Position numbers and translations under genes: made by a program. The notes beneath the pieces were generated by a model. That model searched no databases. It had not been told where the DNA came from and was given only the letters and a program-made list of their open reading frames with translations. A stretch of DNA of 5,124 nt, taken from NCBI GenBank assembly GCA_946538475.1, contig CAMNGN010000139.1:1-5124 (forward strand). The letters run 5' to 3'. Origin of the DNA: an uncultured Blautia sp. (lineage in GTDB: Bacteria > Bacillota > Clostridia > Lachnospirales > Lachnospiraceae). Shown here piece after piece: positions 1-5,124 of the stretch. How positions within the stretch are numbered: position 1 is the stretch's first letter; every line of letters begins with the position of its first letter.

Positions 1-17
1 TCAGAGGAGGAATCAGT

Positions 18-158
18 ATGGAGCACATCAAAACGCTCAACACCAAAAATCTGCAGAATACAGTGAAAAAAGGCGGATGCGGAGAATGCCAGACATCCTG
101 CCAGTCAGCCTGCAAAACATCCTGCACGGTCGGCAATCAGAGCTGCGAGAACAAATAA
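18..158 (+). CDS. scfA: SCIFF ribosomal peptide precursor (six cysteines in forty-five residues)
   Basis: This 46-residue peptide is the substrate of the radical SAM maturase encoded downstream. Residues 1-20 form a Cys-free, Lys/Asn/Thr-rich leader beginning MEHIKTLNTKNL, and a Lys-Lys-Gly-Gly junction (17-20) precedes the core. The core holds all six cysteines, at 21, 24, 28, 32, 36 and 43, in the family pattern GGCGECQTSCQSACKTSCT. Length and cysteine count match the SCIFF family. In the characterised clostridial homologue (CteA) the maturase joins Cys32 to Thr37 by a thioether; both residues are present here at the same numbers, in the segment CKTSCT. The start follows a strong Shine-Dalgarno sequence (AGAGGAGG, 3-10) at a 7-base spacing. 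There is no signal peptide and no membrane segment. The biological role of mature SCIFF is not established. Family assignment is very secure; the crosslink position is inferred from the homologue. Confidence 0.96.
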   Translation: MEHIKTLNTKNLQNTVKKGGCGECQTSCQSACKTSCTVGNQSCENK

Positions 159-188
159 TTTCGCAGAATCAAACCTTTTTCAGGGTAT

Positions 189-217
189 AAAGCCCCGTAG
201 TTTGCTGCGGGGCTTTT
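189..217 (+). terminator. Intrinsic terminator or attenuator between scfA and scfB
   Basis: A 12-bp stem pairs 189-200 (AAAGCCCCGTAG) with 205-216 (CTGCGGGGCTTT), closing a TTTG loop at 201-204. One pair is a G-T wobble and the rest are Watson-Crick. The 3' arm runs into a short T run at 214-217, followed by AAA, so the T tract is brief and partly inside the stem. It lies 30 bases after the scfA stop and no convincing promoter follows it. The likely effect is partial termination, leaving the precursor mRNA in excess over the maturase mRNA. That regulatory role is inferred. Confidence 0.8.
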
Positions 218-254
218 AAATGTAAAAATCAGCTGTCCGAAAGGGCGGCGGAAT

Positions 255-260
255 GGAGAG
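255..260 (+). promoter_or_regulatory. Ribosome binding site supporting the scfB start at 265
   Basis: GGAGAG lies upstream of the ATG at 265, with six bases between GGAG (255-258) and the start. The alternative in-frame ATG at 253 has only a G-rich stretch (AAGGGCGGCGGA, 241-252) with no good AGGAGG match. The start at 265 also gives the N-terminus typical of the family, where the Ile-His-x-Tyr segment begins within the first few residues. If 253 is used instead, four residues (MESR) are added. Confidence 0.6.
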
Positions 261-264
261 CAGA

Positions 265-1629
265 ATGAGTCTTATTCACCGCTACCGCAGCAATGGGTTC
301 AACATTGTTCTGGACATCAACAGCGGTTCAGTACATCTTGTGGACGATGTGACGTACGAAGTCCTTCCCCTTCTGGAAGAAGGAGCCGATACCGAACGGA
401 TCGTATCCTGCCTGTCCGCAAAATTCTCTCCCGATGAGATCCGCACCTCCGTCTCGGAGTGTGAGGAACTGAAAAGGCAGGGGATGCTTTTTACGGAAGA
501 CATTTACCGGGATGCCATCGATGCGTTCACAGATGCAAGAAAAACGGTGGTAAAGGCACTTTGCCTGCATATCGCCCACGATTGCAATCTGGCCTGCCGC
601 TATTGCTTTGCGGAAGAAGGAGAGTATCACGGGCGCCGTGCCCTCATGTCTTTCGAGACAGGAAAAAAGGCGCTTGACTTCTTGATCGCCTCCTCGGGGA
701 ACAGAACCAACCTTGAGGTGGATTTTTTCGGCGGCGAGCCGCTCATGAATTGGGAAGTGGTAAAACAGCTCGTCGCGTACGGAAGAAGCCGCGAAGAAGA
801 GTGCCGCAAAAAATTCCGTTTCACACTCACGACCAACGGAGTGCTCCTTAACGATGAAGTCATGGAGTTCTGCAACCGTGAGATGGGAAATGTGGTGCTG
901 AGCATCGACGGCCGCAAGGAAGTACATGACAGAATGCGCCCGTTCAGAAAAGGCGCAGGCAGCTACGACCTGATCGTTCCCAAATTTCAAAAATTTGCGG
1001 AATCCAGAAACCAGGATAAATATTATGTAAGAGGAACCTACACCCACTTTAACACGGACTTTGCGGCCGACGTGCTGCACCTGGCCGATCTGGGCTTCAA
1101 ACAGATCTCGGTCGAGCCCGTGGTGGCTCCGAAGGATGAGCAGTATGCCCTCACCGAGGAGGACGTTCCGGTTCTCTTCGAGCAGTACGATCTGCTTGCA
1201 AAAGAGATGATAAGGCGCGAGAAAGAGGGAAACGGGTTCAACTTCTTCCATTTTATGATCGACCTCACCGGCGGGCCTTGTGTGTATAAACGGCTCAGCG
1301 GCTGCGGGTCGGGGACGGAATATCTTGCCGTCACTCCGTGGGGAGATCTTTATCCCTGTCATCAGTTTGTCGGAGAGGAAGAGTTCCTGCTCGGCAATGT
1401 GGATGAAGGCATCACGCATCCCGAGATCTGCGAAAAGTTCGGCAGATGCAACGTGTATGCAAAACCGGAGTGCCGGGACTGCTTTGCCAGGTTCTACTGC
1501 AGCGGAGGCTGCGCGGCGAATGCAAGCCATTTTACGGGAGATATCACCGGCAATTATAAGATCGGATGTGAGCTTCAGCGCAAACGTGTTGAATGCGCCA
1601 TCATGATAAAAGCCGCGCTTGCGGATTAA
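265..1629 (+). CDS. scfB: Radical SAM/SPASM thioether-forming SCIFF maturase
   Basis: This 454-residue cytoplasmic enzyme (458 if the ATG at 253 is used) is expected to cleave S-adenosylmethionine reductively and form a Cys-Thr thioether in ScfA. Residues 1 to about 85 match the RiPP recognition element region that binds the peptide leader, opening with the family signature NGFNIVLDINSGSVHLVDD. The radical SAM core starts with CNLACRYC (Cys107, 111, 114), which binds the catalytic 4Fe-4S cluster. FFGGEP (154-159) is the SAM-contacting motif. The C-terminal SPASM domain, for two auxiliary clusters, is complete: Cys347, 12 residues, Gly360, 4 residues, Cys365; then Cys403-x2-Cys406-x5-Cys412-x3-Cys416; then Cys435. 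Cys339 is an additional candidate ligand. Length fits the CteB/Tte1186 family and no key residue is missing. It lies directly after its substrate gene, separated by a hairpin, and 29 bases before secDF. Confidence 0.95.
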   Translation: MSLIHRYRSNGFNIVLDINSGSVHLVDDVTYEVLPLLEEGADTERIVSCLSAKFSPDEIRTSVSECEELKRQGMLFTEDIYRDAIDAFTDARKTVVKALCLHIAHDCNLACRYCFAEEGEYHGRRALMSFETGKKALDFLIASSGNRTNLEVDFFGGEPLMNWEVVKQLVAYGRSREEECRKKFRFTLTTNGVLLNDEVMEFCNREMGNVVLSIDGRKEVHDRMRPFRKGAGSYDLIVPKFQKFAESRNQDKYYVRGTYTHFNTDFAADVLHLADLGFKQISVEPVVAPKDEQYALTEEDVPVLFEQYDLLAKEMIRREKEGNGFNFFHFMIDLTGGPCVYKRLSGCGSGTEYLAVTPWGDLYPCHQFVGEEEFLLGNVDEGITHPEICEKFGRCNVYAKPECRDCFARFYCSGGCAANASHFTGDITGNYKIGCELQRKRVECAIMIKAALAD

Positions 1630-1645
1630 AAAGTAATGAAGTAAA

Positions 1646-1651
1646 GAAGGG
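1646..1651 (+). promoter_or_regulatory. Ribosome binding site fixing the secDF start at 1659
   Basis: GAAGGG sits seven bases before the ATG at 1659. The reading frame is open upstream to an ATG at 1593, but that extension would overlap scfB, encodes a polar unrelated stretch and lacks a comparable site. Starting at 1659 gives the expected SecD N-terminus: a few basic residues (MKKSRG) followed at once by the first membrane helix. Confidence 0.8.
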
Positions 1652-1658
1652 AAAAACA

Positions 1659-4073
1659 ATGAAGAAGAGCAGAGGTATTGCCGTGCTGCTGATCACGGTG
1701 CTTATTACCGCCTTTCTCTGCTACACGGCAGCGATAGGCATTGGTCCGGAGAAAAGCGGTTCGGCGCGGAACATTAAGACAGGTCTCGATCTTTCCGGCG
1801 GTGTAAGTATCACCTATGAGACGACAGACGAAACACCGAGCGGCGAAGATATGAGCGATACGATCTACAAGCTCCAGAAGCGTGTAGAACAGTACAGCAC
1901 AGAAGCACAGGTCTATAAAGAAGGAGTAAACCGTATCAATGTCGAGATCCCGGGCGTTACCGACGCGAACGCCATCCTGGAAGATCTCGGAAAACCCGGT
2001 TCTCTCTGCTTTATCGAGATGACAGACGCTGACGGAAACAACAACTTTGAGTATGACGGCACTACCGGCGGCTACAAACTCTCCCGTACCGTGGACGAGA
2101 TCCGCGAAGCAGGCTCTGTTGTTCTGGAAGGTACCGATGTTGCGGACGCACAGGGCGGCGCTATCCAGTCAAACAACAACAGCACCAGAGAGTATGTTGT
2201 CAGCCTTACCCTTACAGATGAAGGAAAGACAAAATTTGCCGAAGCCACCGAGAAAAACGTAGGCAAGCAGATCGCTATCGTCTATGACAATGGAATCCTC
2301 AGTGCTCCGCGTGTAAACGAGGCGATCGGCGGCGGAAGCGCACAGATCACCGGTATGGAGAGTGTCGAAGAAGCCCAGAACCTGGCTTCCTACATTCGCA
2401 TCGGTTCTCTGAGCCTTGAGCTGGAAGAGCTCCGTTCGAACGTTGTTGCCGCACAGCTCGGCGAAGAAGCGATCTCTACTTCTCTCAAAGCTGCACTGAT
2501 CGGTCTGATCATCGTCATGCTTATCATGATCATTGCTTACCGTGTACCCGGCGTTGTTGCGTCACTTGCACTGGTGCTGTACACTGCTATCATCCTGATC
2601 CTGATCTGCGCGTTCGAGATCACCCTGACTCTTCCCGGTATCGCAGGTATCATCCTGGGTATCGGTATGGCAGTCGATGCCAACGTTATTATTTATGCAC
2701 GTATCAAAGAAGAGATCACTGCCGGACAGACGGTCCACGGCGCGATCAAATCCGGTTTCAGCAAAGCTTTCTCCGCGATCTTCGACGGCAACATCACTAC
2801 ACTGATCGCAGCTGTAGTGCTTATGTATCTGGGATCCGGTACAGTTAAAGGCTTTGCCTACACACTGGCCCTCGGTATCGTGGTTTCCATGTTCACCGCA
2901 CTGGTTATCTCCCGTCTGGTGATCAACGCAGTGTACGCAGTGGGCGTTCGTGACGAGAAATACTACGGCCGTGCCAAAGAAAGAAAAGCGATCAATTTCC
3001 TCGGAAAGCGCAAACTTTTCTTTATCATTTCCCTCATCGCGATCATTGCAGGTCCTGTTGCCATGGCCATCAACAGTGGTGCGGGAAACAAAGCATTCAA
3101 CTACAGCCTTGAGTTCTCAGGCGGTACCGCGACAAATGTCACCTTTAATGAGAACATGGACATCAAGCAGATCGACTCTGAGGTAACGCCTCTCGTCGAA
3201 GAAGTGACAGGCGACAAGAACGTACAGCCGACCAAGGTTGTCGGAACAAATCAGGTCATCATCAAGACAAGGTCTCTGACACTCGATGAACGTGAAGCAC
3301 TCAACAAGGCTCTGGTCGAAAAATTTGACGTGGATGAAAGCCTGATCCAGGCAGAGAGCATCAGCTCCACCGTCAGCAAGGAGATGCGCAACGACGCTAT
3401 CCTGGCTGTTATCGTGGCTACCATCTGTATGCTTCTCTATATCTGGTTCCGTTTCAAGGATATCCGTTTTGCAGGCAGTGCTGTCCTTGCACTTCTGCAT
3501 GACGTGCTTGTTGTTCTTACGTTCTATGCGATCGTAAGAGTTTCCGTAGGTAATACATTCATCGCCTGTATGCTTACCATCGTCGGTTATTCGATCAACG
3601 CAACGATCGTTATCTTCGACCGTGTGCGGGAGCATCTGCATGGCCGTGATGATTCCGAAAAACTGGAAGACATCGTAAACGCAAGTATCACCGAGACACT
3701 GACAAGAAGTATCTATACCTCACTGACGACCTTCGTCATGGTAGCGGTACTGTTTATCTTCGGCGTATCCTCCATCCGTGAATTTGCCGCTCCTCTGATG
3801 GTCGGTATTATCGTCGGCGGTTACTCTTCAGTGTGTATCACAGGCGCTCTGTGGTATGTCATGAAGAGAGGATTCGGAAAGAAAGCCGCAGCTGCAGCCG
3901 CAGGTTCCGGCAAAAAAGCCGCAGCAGTGCAGACCGGCTCTGCGACAGCTCAGCCGCAGCAGGGCAATGCCGCTCAGGCGCCTAAGAAGAAAAACCGTAA
4001 GCGTGTACAGGAAAGACTGGCCCGCGAGGCGGAAGCGGCAAAGCAGGCAGAGGCGTCAGATCAGCAGCAGTAA
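1659..4073 (+). CDS. secDF: Fused SecDF protein-export membrane subunit
   Basis: SecDF assists the SecYEG translocon, using the ion motive force to pull exported proteins outward and release them. This 804-residue protein is a SecD-SecF fusion. The SecD half has a helix at about 6-27, GLDLSGG at 42-48, an extracytoplasmic P1 domain to about 270 (VEIPGV at 95-100, the APRVNEAIGGGSAQITG stretch near 216-232), then five helices between about 274 and 426. It carries MAVDANVIIYARIKEE with the ion-pathway aspartate at 340. The SecF half starts near 446 with a helix at about 452-472, LEFSGGT at 484-490, a P4 domain to about 577 and five helices to about 735. Arg683 matches the conserved SecF arginine. 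The usual GYSxND motif reads GYSINATIVIFDRVRE, with alanine at 648. The tail from 737 is Lys/Ala/Gln-rich and cytoplasmic. The 29-base gap to scfB suggests co-transcription. Fusion is common in Firmicutes; elsewhere secD and secF are separate genes. Confidence 0.97.
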   Translation: MKKSRGIAVLLITVLITAFLCYTAAIGIGPEKSGSARNIKTGLDLSGGVSITYETTDETPSGEDMSDTIYKLQKRVEQYSTEAQVYKEGVNRINVEIPGVTDANAILEDLGKPGSLCFIEMTDADGNNNFEYDGTTGGYKLSRTVDEIREAGSVVLEGTDVADAQGGAIQSNNNSTREYVVSLTLTDEGKTKFAEATEKNVGKQIAIVYDNGILSAPRVNEAIGGGSAQITGMESVEEAQNLASYIRIGSLSLELEELRSNVVAAQLGEEAISTSLKAALIGLIIVMLIMIIAYRVPGVVASLALVLYTAIILILICAFEITLTLPGIAGIILGIGMAVDANVIIYARIKEEITAGQTVHGAIKSGFSKAFSAIFDGNITTLIAAVVLMYLGSGTVKGFAYTLALGIVVSMFTALVISRLVINAVYAVGVRDEKYYGRAKERKAINFLGKRKLFFIISLIAIIAGPVAMAINSGAGNKAFNYSLEFSGGTATNVTFNENMDIKQIDSEVTPLVEEVTGDKNVQPTKVVGTNQVIIKTRSLTLDEREALNKALVEKFDVDESLIQAESISSTVSKEMRNDAILAVIVATICMLLYIWFRFKDIRFAGSAVLALLHDVLVVLTFYAIVRVSVGNTFIACMLTIVGYSINATIVIFDRVREHLHGRDDSEKLEDIVNASITETLTRSIYTSLTTFVMVAVLFIFGVSSIREFAAPLMVGIIVGGYSSVCITGALWYVMKRGFGKKAAAAAAGSGKKAAAVQTGSATAQPQQGNAAQAPKKKNRKRVQERLAREAEAAKQAEASDQQQ
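3879..3926 (+). repeat. Low-complexity Lys/Ala repeat in the SecDF tail
   Basis: Residues 741-756 of SecDF read KKAAAAAAGSGKKAAA, an imperfect duplication of a Lys-Lys-Ala-Ala-Ala unit around a Gly-Ser-Gly spacer. At DNA level AAAGCCGCAG occurs twice (from 3882 and from 3912). Such GC-rich short repeats readily expand and contract, so length variation between strains is plausible. A charged helical stretch (KKKNRKRVQERLAREAEAA, about 776-794) follows. Confidence 0.65.
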
Positions 4074-4115
4074 ATATCAGAATCTGAACCTAGGCTGCAT
4101 GTGTTCACAGGCAGC

Positions 4116-4142
4116 GAGGCGGACTGCGAATGTCCGCTTTAT
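4116..4142 (+). terminator. First of two tandem hairpins after secDF
   Basis: GCGGAC (4119-4124) pairs with GTCCGC (4132-4137) around a seven-base loop. The stem can be extended outward by three weaker pairs (4116-4118 with 4138-4140). The 3' arm is followed by TTTATA. It begins about 43 bases after the secDF stop and could end the scfA-scfB-secDF transcript, although the T tract is short and interrupted. A weaker stem just upstream (GCTGC 4094-4098 with GCAGC 4111-4115) is also possible. Confidence 0.5.
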
Positions 4143-4147
4143 AACAG

Positions 4148-4179
4148 GATCCCGGGCGGTAGCGTCCGGGATTCTTTAT
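4148..4179 (+). terminator. Second tandem hairpin, intrinsic terminator upstream of recJ
   Basis: ATCCCGGGCG (4149-4158) pairs with CGTCCGGGAT (4163-4172), including one G-T pair, around a GTAG loop. A further G-T pair (4148 with 4173) may extend it. The 3' side runs into TTCTTTAT (4172-4179), a T-rich but imperfect tract. It ends only about 31 bases before recJ, which leaves no room for a complete promoter after it. It may therefore be a partial terminator or part of a recJ leader. Confidence 0.65.
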
Positions 4180-4197
4180 CATCGAGCCAAACCGCAA

Positions 4198-4204
4198 AGG
4201 GGGA
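4198..4204 (+). promoter_or_regulatory. Ribosome binding site of recJ
   Basis: A G-rich stretch, AAGGGGGA (4197-4204), precedes the ATG at 4211 by six bases. It supports that start, which no other nearby in-frame start codon challenges. Confidence 0.7.
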
Positions 4205-4210
4205 TTTTAT

Positions 4211-5124
4211 ATGGCACAGTGGGTCATATCTGCGAAAAAAGCGGATTTTAAGGCGATAGCCGCAGAATTCGGCATCGATCAGGTGACTGCGCGTATCATA
4301 CGGAACCGTGATATAGAGGGCATGGAGAATATCAGAAAGTATCTGTATGGGACACTCGAAGATATCCCTTCTCCGGGCCTTTTGAAAGATGCAGAAAAAG
4401 CGGCGGACATTATTGCCAAAAAGATCGGGGAAAGAAAAAAAATCCGTATCCTGGGGGATTATGATATCGACGGTGTGTCCGCCACATACATCCTGCACAA
4501 AGCGCTGACGGCCGCGGGGGCCGAGGCGGATTATTATATCCCCGACAGGATACTCGACGGCTATGGGATAAACGATCATCTGATCGACACAGCCATTACC
4601 GACAAAGTGGACACGATCATTACATGCGACAACGGGATTTCTGCCTTTGATGAGATCTCCCGCGCGAAGGAAGCCGGGATCACCGTGATCGTCACCGATC
4701 ATCATGAAGTGCCCTACGAGATGAAAGAAGGAGAGAAGATCTACCGGATCCCTCCGGCAGATGCAGTCGTAAATCCAAAGCAGCAGGACTGCGGATATCC
4801 GGCAAAAAACATCTGCGGCGCGGTGGTCGCGTTTAAGCTGATGTGTGTGCTGTATGCGCGCATGAACCTCCCTCTTAACAGGCTCGACGAGTTTATCGAG
4901 ATCGAGGCGATCGCAACGGTCGGAGACGTGATGGATCTTCAGGGAGAAAACCGTATCATCGTGAAAAAAGGTCTGAAAAGGCTTGAAAAAACCAAAAACA
5001 AAGGGCTGCGCGCACTTATACGGGCGTGCGGACTGGAAGATAAAGAACTCTCGGCCTACCATATCGGCTTTGTGATCGGGCCATGTATCAACGCAAGCGG
5101 GCGGCTCGACACCGCGGCGCGTTC
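4211..5124 (+). CDS. recJ: Single-stranded-DNA-specific exonuclease RecJ, N-terminal part
   Basis: RecJ degrades single-stranded DNA 5' to 3' in recombination and mismatch or base-excision repair, using metal ions bound by a DHH-family phosphoesterase fold. The frame stays open to the window edge, giving 304 codons without a stop; the C-terminal part lies outside. Visible motifs in order: LGDYDIDGVSA (81-91, metal-binding Asp83, Asp85, Asp87), CDNGIS (139-144, Asp140), TDHHE (162-166, the DHH signature), VVNPK (about 188-192), GAVVAFKL, IATVGDVMDL and GPCINASGRLD (290-300). The last usually reads GPRINAAGR; cysteine at the third position is, from memory, not rare in clostridial RecJ. All catalytic residues in the visible part are intact. 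The start follows a good ribosome binding site. It is separated from secDF by 137 bases with two hairpins, so its transcription may be partly independent. Confidence 0.95.
   Translation, partial: MAQWVISAKKADFKAIAAEFGIDQVTARIIRNRDIEGMENIRKYLYGTLEDIPSPGLLKDAEKAADIIAKKIGERKKIRILGDYDIDGVSATYILHKALTAAGAEADYYIPDRILDGYGINDHLIDTAITDKVDTIITCDNGISAFDEISRAKEAGITVIVTDHHEVPYEMKEGEKIYRIPPADAVVNPKQQDCGYPAKNICGAVVAFKLMCVLYARMNLPLNRLDEFIEIEAIATVGDVMDLQGENRIIVKKGLKRLEKTKNKGLRALIRACGLEDKELSAYHIGFVIGPCINASGRLDTAAR

Noticed and set aside
18..158. Reading the Cys-rich peptide as a metallothionein or small metal-binding protein
   Set aside because: The leader sequence, the six-Cys spacing and the adjacent maturase identify SCIFF specifically.
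186..191. TATAAA as a -10 box for scfB
   Set aside because: No matching -35 element lies at the correct distance, and transcription from it would immediately meet the hairpin at 189-217.
1593..1658. Upstream extension of secDF to an ATG at 1593
   Set aside because: It overlaps the end of scfB, adds a polar stretch not seen in SecD, and the ATG at 1659 has a good ribosome binding site and the expected N-terminus.
328..1659. Long open frame of 443 codons on the minus strand opposite scfB
   Set aside because: It mirrors a gene with complete radical SAM and SPASM motifs, has no recognisable domain, and arises from the codon bias of the real gene.
3117..3641. Open frame of 174 codons on the minus strand opposite the SecF half
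   Set aside because: The + strand encodes continuous SecF helices and motifs here; the reverse product is His/Asp-rich with no family signature.
4140..4145. TATAAC as a -10 box for recJ
   Set aside because: It matches five of six consensus bases, but the region 16-18 bases upstream (around 4117-4122, GC-rich stem) has no resemblance to TTGACA, and the T/A run is explained by the hairpin tail.
4139..5062. Open frame of 307 codons on the minus strand opposite recJ
   Set aside because: The + strand carries every visible RecJ catalytic motif in order; the reverse product has no recognisable family features and runs through the hairpin region.

Overview
The window is a compact run of four genes, all on the + strand, with about half of the last gene cut off by the window edge. 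The order is scfA (SCIFF precursor peptide, 18-158), scfB (radical SAM/SPASM maturase of SCIFF, 265-1629), secDF (fused SecD-SecF protein-export subunit, 1659-4073) and recJ (single-strand DNA exonuclease, 4211 to the end). The SCIFF peptide and its maturase are a hallmark of class Clostridia. Together with a one-polypeptide SecDF and moderate GC content, this points to a clostridial Firmicute, perhaps of the Lachnospiraceae. The family-level guess is inference only.

Region 1-264: a 46-residue peptide with six cysteines in its C-terminal half, preceded by a strong Shine-Dalgarno sequence. It is followed by a 12-bp hairpin with a short T run (189-217) that should terminate or attenuate transcription before the maturase. 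Region 265-1629: the maturase, with an N-terminal peptide-recognition segment, a CxxxCxxC radical SAM core and a complete SPASM cysteine pattern. Region 1659-4073: SecDF, starting 29 bases after the scfB stop, with twelve predicted membrane segments, two large extracytoplasmic domains and a Lys/Ala/Gln-rich cytoplasmic tail. Region 4074-4210: a 137-base gap with two tandem GC-rich hairpins. Region 4211-5124: the N-terminal 304 codons of RecJ with its DHH phosphoesterase motifs.

How they fit together: scfA and scfB form a ribosomally made, post-translationally modified peptide (RiPP) system. ScfB is expected to form a Cys-Thr thioether in ScfA. SecDF uses the proton or sodium motive force to help the Sec translocon and is probably co-transcribed with scfB. 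RecJ is probably a separate or weakly coupled unit behind the hairpins. The system is described in other Clostridia, so it is not new as a family. The least expected details are the alanine that replaces the conserved aspartate of the SecF GYSxND motif, the terminator between precursor and maturase, and the linkage of a leader-bearing RiPP to a Sec motor.
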